Source: Sipunculus nudus
Lineage: Eukaryota > Annelida > Sipuncula > Golfingiida > Sipunculidae
Assembly (NCBI GenBank): GCA_026874595.1
Contig: CM049316.1
Location: forward strand, 17,321,839 to 17,385,838
Reading direction: 5' to 3'
Length of the DNA stretch: 64,000 nt
Both the position numbers and the translations under genes were made by a program. The notes under the pieces were generated by a model. It ran no database searches and had not been told where the DNA came from. It saw only the letters and a list, made by a program, of their open reading frames with translations. Below are positions 22,474 through 34,574 of this stretch, in pieces; position 1 is the first letter of the stretch; each line of letters opens with the position of its first letter.

Positions 22474-23693
22474 AAATGTGATACTAGAAATGGACATCAG
22501 GCTTGGGTCAGTTACATATACAAAACTGTCACGTGACTGTCAGAGCAGTTAAATACTAGTATCTTAATTAGGCATGTCTCTGGCATTCAACCCTGCTGCC
22601 TTTGTAGCTGGCTATGCAGACAAGCTGGTCAACCTTCAGCCTATAAAGAAGAAGTTCATTGTGGTTTAATCAGCACAAGTATAGGGCAATTAACAAAGGA
22701 TAGGAACAGTACTGCCTACTTTCCCCATTTAGACAGTTGTCTTATATGTCACAGAACAGGGTTGGTGCCAGGAACTTGTACATAGGCACACAAATCACAG
22801 TAATGTGAATTATACAGCCAGGTAATGATACTGGCAAGGGACATCAGGTTTGGCCAGGTAGTGTACTGAACTGTCACCTCTGTCATGGCTGTTATCTTAA
22901 CCAGGCAGGGGTAATTACTGAGCTTTCATCCCTGCAGCCTTTTACATTGAGTGGGCCAGAGCTGGCCTGGCTAGCTCCAGCATCCACAGTTCATAGTGAC
23001 ATCAGATATAAAGGGTACAGACCAAAGGATATGGACAGTGTTGTTTACATGCCCAATGTAAGATACCTGTTGTCTAATATACAAAGAACATTGTTGAAGG
23101 ATAAATGAAGAAGTGATGATACATATTATAAAACTGAACTCTCAACATATGCCAAAAAAGCAGAACATTCCATTTTACAGGAAAAAACAGTCCCTGCTCA
23201 AGCATCAAATGCAGGTGCTCTTTTATAATTTGTAAAACATTCATCAGTATGACCTTCTGCAATTAACATATTTATTTACTTCTTATTTTGTATAGATAAT
23301 TGTCATGAAGTTAGTATAGGTAATATTTGTTGAAAGATTTTCCCTTTTAGTTCAGCAATTAAGCCTCATTATTTAAAGTGTGTCGTGGTTTTAGATATTT
23401 TGACTTCAAAACAAAATTCTGAAACTCAAAACTTGATATAAAATATACATCATATTTTAGTATATGAATGAAATCTGCCATTATATTATAACTTATTTTC
23501 ACTTAGATTCAATTTATGCACTTATCATTAGTTCAAATGTCTTAAAAATGTACCTGTACCTTTACCTAGGAACTTTCTAAAGTACCTGTACCTATAGGTA
23601 CCCTACAAAAATGCTGTACCTGTACCTGGACCTGTACCTGACCATTGCACGAGTCTGTGTACCTGTACCTAGTTACTGTCACATGTACCTATC
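22474..23693. other. Body of the hAT-like element after the nested copy
   Basis: It contains the repeated phrases GACATCAGG, CTGTCAC and CAACCCTGCTGCC/CATCCCTGCAGCC at two places, then AT-rich DNA, then the GTACCT-rich right end (23540-23690). Confidence 0.5.
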
Positions 23694-23902
23694 CCCAACC
23701 CTGATGAAATAAAATATCTAAACCTGATTTAAAATTAATTTATGCATGAAACATTATACCTTTTTTTTCTATAATATTGTAATTTATTGTAATATATTTG
23801 AAATGTGATAAAGTATGTATATTTGAAATGTGCCATATGAAAGGTATATATTTGTTACAGTCAATTAATAAAATCTGACAATTTGTAAATTGTCTGAACT
23901 TT

Positions 23903-23926
23903 TCAGGTAATTTATAAATTACCTGA
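23903..23926. repeat. Perfect 24-bp palindrome
   Basis: The arms are TCAGGTAATTTA and its exact reverse complement. Related imperfect palindromes precede (GACAATTTGTAAATTGTC at 23877-23894) and follow, about 30 bp apart. Confidence 0.9.
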
Positions 23927-24559
23927 TTCACTCAGGCAATTCATAAAATGATTGAAATTTTCAGGTATTTTACAAATATTTGAAATATTGTTCAGTTTAT
24001 TTGACACATTTACTGAAATGTAAAAAGAATGAATATACTGTTGTTGTGTAATGAAAAAGGTTTAACTGATAAATCATTTATTTAATATACCAGAGTTTCC
24101 TAAAAAAAATTGAATTTTTTACAATATATTATATCATATTTTATTGTTTCATTTAATCGAAGTGTCCATTTGGCTTAATTCTGGTTCTTGAGAAATAATC
24201 ACGTAATTATATGAGATCTTAATAATATACTTTCTCAGGGGTGCAATGCAGTTTTCCTCTGTCAGGGTATTGTCCCTATCCCTCAGTGTGGGAATATTGT
24301 CACAATTATTTATAGAAATTTCATAATTTCAAAATTTTATTGTAGAAGCAATTTTATACATAATAACAGGAAATGTTCTCGATACAGGAACAAACAACAT
24401 ATGAACATATTTACTTAGCTGTTAGTTGGATAGCCTTGCATCACTATGTGTGGCAAATTATCTTTAGTATTTTCAGATTTTAACAGTAACATTCAATAAG
24501 CTTATTGTAATATACCAAAGTTAAAGTTGTGGGATACATGGTTTTTGCACAGTCCTGCT

Positions 24560-25550
24560 GCCGCCCCAGTAAAATCTTGTGAGTGAGATAACTCAAAATA
24601 TATTTCATGTGTAAATAACAATATTTACATGTGTATAGATAAGGGTATGAGGGTGAAACCTATTTAAAATGGTGTCATGACTTTCACTCGGAGAGTGACC
24701 TAGCTTGACTTTGCAGAAAATCATACAAATTCTCAAATATTTCAAGAAGCTTGCATAGATTGGTCCAAAAATTGAGTTGACCAAAGACCTTGGATATCCG
24801 TGTCATGTACCAGAAACACTTTGCAGCACCTATTGTCCTTTCTTGTTTTTGTGCCTTGTAATAGTCCATTTTTGCCACTAGAAAGTACAGTGAGCATTAT
24901 AAGTAAAAAAGGAATGAACAGATTTCTTTCATATCATGCACATACAAAGTGATCTGCGTTATGATGAAATCTATTTAAACTTTTTCATGACTTTTACCAT
25001 GAGAGTTGCCTTGACCTTGATTCAGTTTTTTCATATTTGGTGAACATCACACACCCTCTGTGATATCTCCAGTTTTTATTGATGTATGGATTTCAAACTT
25101 TATCATGTATGGCCTGTTACAACCCTATAGGTTTTAAGGTTATGAGGTCTTAGGTCAAGGTCACAGGACACATAAAAAATGTTGTGGATTGATTTTAAGC
25201 CAAACCTTTCATCCCAGACCTCCCATCTTGCATATGTAGCTTCAAAAAATTGTTTTGGGATGATAATTCCAGCTTGGATTAATATATGGATTTCATACTT
25301 GACTTCGGATAACTCCAGTTTGGATAAATATTTTGATATATGTGTTTCAAACCTGACATATATGGCCCACCACTAAAGCAAGAACCCTATTGATTTTGAG
25401 ATCAAACATCAAGGTCATAGGGCCCACACCTTGTAGTCCACACAACAAGATCATGGATGCATTTCATGCAAACATTTTCATCTCAGACCTTCAATCTTGC
25501 AAATCTGGCTGACCTGCCAATAGGAGAAACGAGGTTGAACATTTAAAAAT
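24560..25550 (+). repeat. Dispersed tandem repeat family with AGAGTG..CTTGACCTTGA blocks
   Basis: Units contain TTTCTTTCATAT, CATGACTTT, AGAGT.GCCTTGACCTTGA and later AGGTCAAGGTCACAGG. The same family recurs at 58250-59060, and the AAGGTCACAGG half recurs at 46790-47600. No coding potential. Confidence 0.65.
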
Positions 25551-25630
25551 TTTTTTTTTACATTTTGTCTTAAAATTTACTTATTGATTTGAATCAACTG
25601 ATGATAAATTATATATTTTCCTCAATTTTT

Positions 25631-25690
25631 AGCTAAGCTGACTGTAAGCATCTGAGCTTTAGCGATCACCCTTTGTCCGGTGACTCTGCA
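25631..25690 (+). repeat. Hairpin head of the dispersed element family
   Basis: AGCTAAGCTGACTGTAAGCA, then TCTGAGCTTT, then CACCCTTTGTCC. This is the same head as at 14310, placed directly before the minisatellite. Confidence 0.6.
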
Positions 25691-25699
25691 TTTTTATAT

Positions 25700-28600
25700 T
25701 GACAGAGTTTGCCGATTTGTCTTTCTAGGGTTAGTACCCATATCTTTGTGACAAGCATTTGTTACAACACAATGTGATGATTTGATGTCTTCCAAAAGTT
25801 TAGGTTTGTACCAGTATCCCTGTGATATTGATAAGCATTTTTTTCAGATGACAGAATTGATGATTTGTCTTTATAGGGTTAGTACCTGTGTCTTTGGGAC
25901 AAGCACTTTTTTATGACAGAATGTGATGATATGTTGTCTTTCACTGGTGAGGGTTAGTACCAGTATCTCTGTTTAAGCATTTTTCAAATGACAGAGTTTG
26001 ATGATTTGTCTTTCTAGGTTTAGGGTTAGTACCTGTGTCCTTGTGACACACTTTGATTATGGCAGAGGGTGATGACTTGTTGTATTTCAAAGGTTAGGGT
26101 TACTACCCCTGTCCCTGTATCAAGCACTTTTACTATGAAAGAGTGTGATGATTTGTCTTTGAAGGGTTAGGGTAAGTACACATATCCTTGTGACAAGCAC
26201 TTTTATTATGACAGAGTGTGATGATTTGTTGTCTTTTAAGGGTTAGGGTGAGTACCTGTGTCCCTGTGACAAGCACTTTAAACTTTTACAGTTTTATGAT
26301 GATTTGTCTTTTTTCAGGGGTTAGGGTGAGTACGCTGCCGCTTTAACAAGCACTCGATAGACTGATGATTTGATGTCTTTCTGTGTTTAGGTTGAGTACA
26401 TGTCGCTGTTACAAGCACTTTTACTATGACAGGGTGTGGTTATTTGTTATCTTTCTAAGGTCTGGGTTAGTACCCGCATCCCTGTGACTAGCACTTTTAC
26501 TGTGACAGGGTGTGGTTATTTGTTATCTTTCTAAGGTATTGGTTAGTACCCGCGTCCCTGTGACAAGCACTTTTACTGTGACAGGGTGTGATAATTTGCT
26601 GTCTTTCAAAGGTTAGGGTTAGTAAGAGTATCCCTGTGATAAGCTCACTTACTTTGACAGAGTGTGATGATTTTTATGACAGATTGGATGATTTGTTGTC
26701 TTTCAAAGGTAAGGGTTAGTACCACCAAGGAGTTTACAGGGATGGAGTATCAAGTGAGAGTCTGGCCGTGTCGGATGTTGCTGACGGGGGTCATAAAACT
26801 CGCTGCTCAATGGCACATAGAGATGCCGCTGATAAGCCCGGCGCTAATTGATTCAGCGCGAGAGACCACCCTTCGGCGTGACTTCGGAACAGCTCGTTAG
26901 TTCCCGGAGACCACCAATGTGAACTAACGCGAAATTTATCTCCGGTAGTACTTAATATAAATATTTAAACAATCATAAGTTTGAACACCATATTTCCATA
27001 TGTGTGGGAAACGTGTGTGAAGGTTTCGTTGCTAATGACGCCTGAGCTATAGCTTGGCTGCGGTACATATGGGCGATAATACGAGAACAACGCCGTCAGT
27101 GACAGAGCGGACAATGGCTCGCTGTTATCCATCAAAATGAAAGTCATCCGAGCATAAGCTAAAAAAATTTTTTTTATCGTCGGAATACTATAATACATGG
27201 CCAATTATTAATATAAGTCAGAAGTGTGGGAACTGATGGAATTTTTTATAATTCCGAAGTTATTCAGGGAAAGTAAGGTTTACACTTATCAGTCGTCCAT
27301 CATGAATCACGGCATAAGTTGATGTAGAGTGTCCGCATCTATCCAAAAATTGGTCAAGTGATTCCTCAATACGAGACCTCTCTAGATATATTTGTTGCGC
27401 ATAATTCTTGACAAAACAAACCATTTGCGCATTCATAATTCCGGTCAATGTTATTCCAGTGATTTACTGCTCAGTTACTGGATATATCGCTCTCCGCTTC
27501 AGCGAGCTACAGCGGACCGCAGAAGTAACATCTAGCAGGCTCGCTTTATCAAAGGCCGTGCCGCCGCTGCGCCTGACACCGCGGAACAATAGGCGTACAA
27601 TAGAGTTAATGGGCTTATCATGTCTTAATTGCAATTAGCGCACGACTGACACTCGCGACCTGGCAGGGCTTCTGACAGTTGTTACTCCAGTCCTGTAAAC
27701 TCCTTGGTACCACTATCCCTGTGAGAAGCCTTTTTACTATGACAGGGTGTGATGATTAGTTGTCATCAGGGTTTAGGGTCAGTACCTGTGTCCCTATGGC
27801 AAGCACTTTTACTAAGAAAGAATGTGATGATTTGTTGTCTTTCACTGGTGAGGCTTAGTACCAGTATCTCTGTTTAAGCATTTTTCAAATGACAGAGTTT
27901 GATGATTTGTCTTTCTAGGTTTAGGGTTAGTACCTGTGTCCTTGTGACACACTTTGATTATGGCAGAGGGTGATGACTTGTTGTATTTCAAAGGTTAGGG
28001 TTACTACCCCTGTCCCTGTATCAAGCACTTTTACTATGAAAGAGTGTGATGATTTGTCTTTGAAGGGTTAGGGTAAGTACACATATCCTTGTGACAAGCA
28101 CTTTTATTATGACAGAGTGTGATGATTTGTTGTCTTTTAAGGGTTAGGGTGAGTACCTGTGTCCCTGTGACAAGCACTTTAAACTTTTACAGTTTTATGA
28201 TGATTTGTCTTTTTTCAGCGGTTAGGGTGAGTACGCTGCCGCTTTAACAAGCACTCGATAGACTGATGATTTGATGTCTTTCTGTGTTTAGGTTGAGTAC
28301 ATGTCGCTGTTACAAGCACTTTTACTATGACAGGGTGTGGTTATTTGTTATCTTTCTAAGGTCTGGGTTAGTACCCGCATCCCTGTGACTAGCACTTTTA
28401 CTGTGACAGGGTGTGGTTATTTGTTATCTTTCTAAGGTATGGGTTAGTACCCGCGTCCCTGTGACAAGCACTTTTACTGTGACAGGGTGTGATAATTTGC
28501 TGTCTTTCAAAGGTTAGGGTTAGTAAGAGTATCCCTGTGATAAGCTCACTTACTTTGACAGAGTGTGATGATTTTTATGACAGATTGGATGATTTGTTGT

Positions 28601-29690
28601 CTTTCAAAGGTAAGGGTTAGTACCACTATCCCTGTGAGAAGCCTTTTTACTTTGACCGGGTGTGATGATTAGTTGTCATCAGGGTTTAGGGTCAGTACCT
28701 GTGTCCCTATGGCAAGCACTTTTACTAAGAAAGAATGTGATGATTTGTTGTCTTTCACTGGTGAGGCTTAGTACCAGTATCTCTGTTTAAGCATTTTTCA
28801 AATGACAGAGTTTGATGATTTGTCTTTCTAAGGTTAGGGTTAGTACCTGTGTCCTTGTGACAAGCTTTTTTACTAAGAAAGAGAATGATGAATTGTTGTC
28901 TTTCATTGGTTAGGGTTAGTACCCCTGTCCCTGTGACTAGCACTTTGACTATGACAGAGTGTGAGGATTTGTTGTCCTTCAAAAGTTAGGGTAGGTACCA
29001 GTTTTCCTGTTATAAGCATTTTTATAATGACAGAGTTTGATGATTTGTCTTATCCTTGTGACCAGCACTTTTTTATGACAGAATGTGATGCGTTGTTGTC
29101 TTCAAAAAGTTAAGGTTTGTATCAGTATCCCTGTGATAAGCATTTTTTTCTATGACAGAATTGGATGATTTGTCTTTCAAGGCTAAGGGTCAGTACCTGT
29201 GTCCCTATGGCAAGCTCTTTTACTAAGAAAGAATGTGATGATATGTTGTCTTTCACTGGTTAGGGTTAGTGCCTATATCCCTTGGACAAGCACTAAAAAC
29301 TATGACAGAGTGATTTGTTGTCTTTCATTGTTTAGGGTTAGTACCAGTATCCCTGTGGCAAGCACTTTTTCTATGAGAGAGTGTGATATATTTCAAAAGT
29401 TGGGTGAGTACCATGTCCCTGTTATAAGCACTTTTACTCTGATGGACATAGTTGATTTGATGTCTTTCAACAGTTAGGCTTAGTACCCGTTTCCCTGTGG
29501 GAATTAAGCTCTTTTACTTAGATTGAGTGTGATGATTTGTTGTCCTTCATAGGTTATGGGTAGTACCCCTTTCCCTGTATCAAGTATTTATACTCTGATA
29601 TGGTGTTATGATGTTTTGTCTTTCAGAGTTTTTGGGTTAGTTCCAGTGTCCCTGTGATAAGCACTTTCACTATGACAGAGTGTGATGATT
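25700..29690 (+). repeat. Minisatellite, unit 73-76 bp, with a 913-bp higher-order repeat
   Basis: Units read GGTTAGTACC, TGTGTCCCTGTGACAAGCAC, TTTTACTATGACAGAGTGTG, ATGATTTGTTGTCTTTCA. The array spans about 4 kb, of which 988 bp is the inserted 981-bp element plus its duplication. A block of about 913 bp (twelve units) is repeated almost unchanged: 25920-26725 continues after the insert and recurs from about 27830, and part recurs again from about 28740. No protein is encoded. Confidence 0.9.
26726..27706 (-). mobile_element. 981-bp inverted-repeat element, copy 2
   Basis: It is the same length as copy 1 (21486-22466), in inverse orientation, and every stretch compared is identical, including all three small frames. 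The 7-bp duplication GTACCAC lies at 26719-26725 and 27707-27713. The uninterrupted version of the target is present at 28620-28626 in the next higher-order unit of the minisatellite, which proves the boundaries. Confidence 0.9.
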
Positions 29691-29994
29691 ATTTTTTTTT
29701 TCATTGTGTGCAAATTCAACTTTATACTGTAAGGTTGAAAGTAGAAGTCACTTTTGTGGTGATGTATGTGTGGAAAATGTATTAAGGCATAAAAAATATG
29801 CTAATATCTTCAGTGTGTTTGATTATTTAACAGCAAAATTGATGAACTGTCAGAAAATTACAAAAAAAAAAAAAATTTACATTTGGTAATTTACCAGGTT
29901 AAGGCAAAAATGATGAAATAAAACATGGAAAGTGGCCATCAATGATTACCAAATTACCTGCTTACTTTTGCCCCAACATTTTTGAGTAAGCAAA

Positions 29995-31280
29995 GTCTTT
30001 GTCTTTGGTGGATGCTGCAGGGAAAAAGCTTTGTTGTTGCTATCCTTGTTAGTGCTGCCCCAGCAAATTACATCAAGAGGCCATCATTGTTGTCGTAATA
30101 TTTGGTGGGAAGTACTCAAAGAGGCAAGCACTGTCGTCGTTCTTATCTAAGTCAGGTAGGAAGCTAAGACCTTGCTGACTTAGTCGTCATCAGTGCTGCC
30201 TCCACAAACTACTCATAGCAGCCAGCACTGTTGTCCTTATCTTTGTGGATGCTATGGGGAGAAAGGTTTGGTTTTTGCCCTGATCGTAGTCTTCAGGACT
30301 GCTGCCATAAATTACAACTAAAGTCAAGCACTGTTGTCTCATCTTTGACATGTACTACAGGCAGTAAGCATAGATATTGCTGTTGTCTTCTTCCTCAGTG
30401 CCATTTCCACAAACTACTCAAAGAGTCAAGTAATGTCATTGTATTTGGCCGGCACTACAGGAAGGAAGCTAAGGTTTTGCTGTCTTCATTGTCATCAGTA
30501 CTGCCTCCACAAACTACTCCAAGCATCTAGCCATGTCTTTGGCTTGTCGTCATGGTCAGCCTCTGTGCCGTTGCCACGAACTTTTCTAAGGGGCCAGCAC
30601 TGTCGTTGTCATCTTTGTCAAGTGTAACACAGAGGAAACTAAGGTCTTGCTGTCATTGTCAGTGCTGCTGCCACAAACTTCTCCAAGAGACCAGCACTGT
30701 CATCTTCTTTAGCCGGTACTATAGAGAATGCTTAGGTCTTGCTCTTGCTGTCATCATGGTCATTGTCAGTGCTGCTGCCACAAAATTTTCTGGGGGGGGG
30801 GGGGGGGGGCTGCACTGTTGTTGTTGTCTTGGCAGGTGCAACAGGGAAAAAGCTACGTTCTTGCTGTCATTACTGTTGTCAGTATTGCTGGAACAAACTT
30901 CTCCAAGAAACCAGCATTTTCATCAGCTTTGGCTGCACTACAGGGAGGAAACTACTGCCATTGTCATCAGTTCCACCATCAAAAATACTCATAGAGGCAA
31001 GCGCTAAGAAAATGTATTTGGCATGGAATGCAGGCAGGAATTAGCTAATAATTTGATGTCGTCATCATTGTCAGTGCCTTCTTCACAAAATACTCCTAGT
31101 GCCTAGCACTGTTGTTTTCTTTGACAAGTGCTACCAAGAAGAAACTAAGGTGTTGCTCTTGCTGTCATCATAGTCATTGTCATTGCTGCTGCCACAAACT
31201 TTTCTGAGAGGTTGGCACTGTCATAATCATCATCTTTGGTGGGTGCTACAGGGAGGAAGCCCATTTCTTTGGCGTGTGTT
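29995..31280 (+). repeat. Second minisatellite, unit about 100 bp, about 12 units
   Basis: Units recur with GCCAGCACTGTTGTC, CTACAGGGAGGAAGCTAAGG, TCTTGCTGTCATTGTC, AGTGCTGCTGCCACAAACTA and CTCCAAGAGG. A run of 18 G interrupts one unit near 30791. Several short open frames here are by-products of the stop-poor repeat. Confidence 0.85.
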
Positions 31281-31690
31281 AATTAACATTTACCTTGTGA
31301 TTGGGATATCTCGAAAAGGATTTATCTTAGGAATTTTATTTCTTTGGTGCTGATGTATATTTACAAAATCCTGGTCAAGTTCAAAGATGGGTGACCTTGA
31401 CTTATTTTTCGATGTTTTAGATAGAATTATAGGAAAATAACTGTCATGTTTAAACATTTACCTTGTGAGGGGGATATCTCAAAAAGGATTTACCGTAGGA
31501 ATTTTATTTCTTCTGTGCTGATGTATAATAATAAAATCTTGGTCAAGTTCGAGGATGGGTGACCTAGACCTATTTTTCGACATTTAGAGCTAATTGTAAA
31601 AAAAGGCTTAGAGGCTTATTTCTCAGGAACCACTGGGTGGATTGTTGTAAAACATGCTATGATTATTGGCACTGATGGTCAGTAACTGGT
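31281..31690 (+). repeat. Dispersed repeat, two units of about 168 bp
   Basis: The blocks ACATTTACCTTGTGA, GGGATATCTC, AAAGGATTTA, TTTATTTCTT, GGTCAAGTTC and GATGGGTGACCT are repeated twice. The tail CTTATTTCTCAGGAACCACT recurs at 39085-39110, so this family borders the LINE on both sides. Confidence 0.75.
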
Positions 31691-31699
31691 GTATGAGTT

Positions 31700-32880
31700 T
31701 GGGGGCCCTATATCCAATTACGTCCTCGACATGCTCACATCCTCGACAGGCTCAGAGCCTCAGACACCAGCAGTCAACCTGCAGCCGCACTTTGAGGCAG
31801 AGACTACAGCTAAATGCAAGGCTAGCACTCCACTTTCCGTGGAGGCTAAGCAAAAGACAACTGGACTGACTACTAGACCAGTCCTACAACCGACCAAACA
31901 ACAGACAAAACACAAACAACCATCATTGCAAGTCAAACAAAACACAAACCAGGCCAACGAGCTCCAATGCTCCATGGTCCCTGCTCCTAAGGAATTCTCG
32001 CCATCTGACGGAAACTGTACCAACACGCTTGCACAACAACCACCCAAAGCAAACACACTAACACTGACAGACAAACGCACTGCAAATACATTCGCCTACA
32101 TCAGGATATGTCTGGATTGACTCTGAACTTCTCCTGAAATCACTCAGACTGAAAAAGACGATAGACAAGATCACAACAGGCTGGGACCTATCTGACAAAA
32201 TCAGGGAGGTAAAGTGTTGCTCAACTGCTGCACCTCCGAGACAGAAGCTGACAAACTGAAAGACGACGCTATATGGCAAAAGCTACCAGGATGTAGCCAT
32301 GCTACCTTTGCTGGCACTGACAAGTGGCCACATCAAACCACATCACTCAAGTATGAGGTGGTATATAGAGTTCCCCTGGACGTCACTGACTTTGACATTG
32401 TTAGTGAACTTAGACACGTAGGTGTCACGGAAGCCACATGCTTTATCACGACCAAGGGACCTAGTGAGACTGTCAAACTTACATTTGACAGCGAAGCCCA
32501 CTACGACTCTGCGCTTAAGACGCTTTTCAGACTGGCTCTAAGAATTGTCAAGTTGGAGCCATACAGAGACCTCAAGACTGTTGACCAATGTTTTAAGTGT
32601 CAGCACTTTGGACATACAGCCAGACAATGTCAGAACACAGTCCACTGCCTTAGGTGCGGAGTGACCGGACATGTATATGTGCCTGTTCCATGGACAAAGC
32701 CCATGTGAGATGCGCCAATTGTTCAGGTGAACTTATCGCATCCTATCCTGGCTGTGCCGCATTTAAAGAGGCAAATCTAAAGTTTAGACAGGGGAGCCAA
32801 ACCAGCACCACCATAGCCATTATGGCAAAGCATCTGCTTGTGCAGCCTGCACCACCCCTACAGATGAACGCCTAGACACT
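31700..32880 (+). pseudogene. LINE ORF1 (gag-like), frameshifted
   Basis: A proline/glutamine/threonine-rich N-terminal part (to about 32110) is followed after a frame change by an RNA-binding-like stretch and three zinc knuckles. CFKCQHFGHTARQC is intact at about 32590-32630. CLRCGVTGH is interrupted by a frameshift near 32675. CANCSGELIASYPGC (about 32720) lacks the usual histidine. Three knuckles in this order are typical of Jockey/I-clade ORF1 proteins, which bind the element RNA. Confidence 0.75.
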
Positions 32881-33149
32881 GCTGAAACCCTCGGCAACTC
32901 CGACAAAGGCACTTCTTGACTGGAACACCGTGTTGTTCACCACCGATCTTGTGTACAACTTCATCCCCAGTGTTGGACTTGATCAGATCTGCGAGACAGC
33001 TGCTGCATTGATCTGGAGGTATTTCAGCCAGAAGGTCGACCACACCGCCATTAGATTGGAAATTGACAGGTTGGAAGAATTGGCCAGTGATGTCAACTGG
33101 CCAACCTTAGTCTGAACAGGAACTATCAAAACACCCTGTAAATAGTGTA

Positions 33150-33935
33150 AATATGTTCAATTGTATAAATATTGCACATGTAAACACCAACAGCTCTAAC
33201 ACGTGAAAACATAAATTATTAAATTATCTAGATAAAAATAATATAGACGTTGCTTTAATATCTGAAACTAAACTGACACCAGGTAAACATTTCATGCTAG
33301 GCAACTATGACCTGATTTGCTCAGATAGAGAGACAGGCCATGGAGGGGTGTGGGTATCGCTGTTGACAGAAAATTTTATTATTCTGTCAATAAATGGTTT
33401 GGTAATTTTAAAGCCAAAGCCCTCTCAATCAGAATAAATGGAGCAGATTGGGCAGCTCCATACCTAGATTTAATAGTTTATTGAAACCAACCAACATCAA
33501 CATTTCAAAAACAAATTTTCAGAAAAATTAGATCAAAAAGTAATAATTATCTAATCCTAGGTGAGCTAAACGCCCCACATACAGACTACGGTGCTAGTTA
33601 TAGTAATGCCTCTAGGCCATACATGGAGATGTTCTGGGCCTGAAGGGAAAAATGCCTTATAGATGACCTTGCAGATGGTAATTTAGTTTTGTTTAACAAT
33701 GATAAGCCATTGTTCTAGAGTGCAACTTACGGCGCTTGGAATATTTAGATCTCACTCTTGCCACTCCAAACACAGCTGTCTCCTTTGAGTTCTATGTAGG
33801 TAAGTGTATCAGATCGGACCATCTCCTGATCCGTGTATACATTAGTTGGAAACCAGAGGTTTCCCCACCAAAATTATTTCGAAATCTAGCTAAAGCTGAT
33901 TGGGGTCGTTTTCAGGAATTTCCTGATAAATAATA
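33150..33935 (+). pseudogene. LINE ORF2 endonuclease domain, broken
   Basis: Exonuclease-endonuclease-phosphatase motifs are visible: VNTNSSN at the start, DVALISETKL, GGV after SDRETGH, LGELNAPH, DLTLATP and SDHLLIRV near 33817. This domain nicks the target DNA in LINE retrotransposition. Several stops and frame changes disable it. Confidence 0.75.
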
Positions 33936-34179
33936 TGCCAGATCTTTCTAAAATTGATGTAATCACACATTTACAGTTAGATTGCATCACAATTAGCTGA
34001 CATAGCACGCAGTATCAATGAGGCCTTAAATGTGGTCACTCCAGAGAGAGAAGTTAAAAATAGAAACTGGTGGAACTTAGCCCCAGAAATAAAAGAGATG
34101 GAGCCTTAAGGCGACAAGTCAGGCACTACCAACAAAGCACTCGTACCATGGAAGCCAAAGCTTTGTTTAATAGCTAGAG

Positions 34180-34574
34180 TAAATAGATTAGTAGATCGGG
34201 CTAATAGGTTAGTCTATCGAGCTATCTTGGCGCAAAAACAATCTCAATGGTCAGATTATATTAACAGTCTAGATCATAAATCAAACTCAGGTGAATTCTG
34301 GAAACAATTCAAACATTTCTCTAACTCTAAATTAAACCCAAATACAGGACAGGCTAAACCCCTAATACGCCCTGACGGCACAGTTGCTGCTTCAGCAAAG
34401 TGTCGTGCAGATCTGTTTGCGAATACTTTTAAAACAAACACACAAAACCCCGACACACCCTCACTTCAAGAATGATTTCTTAAAAACAGCTAAACAAATA
34501 ATTGATGAAAGTAAAACATTGTTTAAGCCTCTAGAAAACTTGACCATGGAAGACAGTGATGACAACGCAGCAGT
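34180..34574 (+). pseudogene. LINE ORF2 pre-RT segment, left of the insertion
   Basis: The frame SQWSDYINSLDHKSN, then FWKQFKHFSN and LIRPDGTVAASAK, is the linker between endonuclease and RT. It ends in EDSDDNAAV exactly where the foldback element begins; the frame resumes at 37204. Confidence 0.7.

Larger units (their letters stand above)
21414..23703. mobile_element. hAT-like non-autonomous element with GTACCT subrepeats
   Basis: The left end is CAGGGTTGGAGCCAGGTAC. The right end, read inward, is CAGGGTTGGGGATAGGTAC. Flanks are ATGAAATG and ATGAAATA, an 8-bp duplication with one change, as expected for hAT. Subterminal zones on both sides are rich in TGTACC hexamers. A further copy of the left end occurs at 22757 (CAGGGTTGGTGCCAGGAAC), followed by sequence homologous to 22473-22610, so the element contains an internal duplication or is two nested copies. 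The 981-bp element at 21486-22466 is inserted in it. No transposase is seen. Confidence 0.65.

Noticed and set aside
26965-27638. The same frames in copy 2 as conserved genes
   Set aside because: Conservation is explained by the element being duplicated recently.
25700-29690. An interstitial telomeric array
   Set aside because: The TTAGGG-like step is a small part of a 75-bp unit and is not itself tandemly repeated.
30552-31044. Overlapping open frames of 88-151 codons
   Set aside because: All are readings of the 100-bp minisatellite in different frames and cross an 18-G run.
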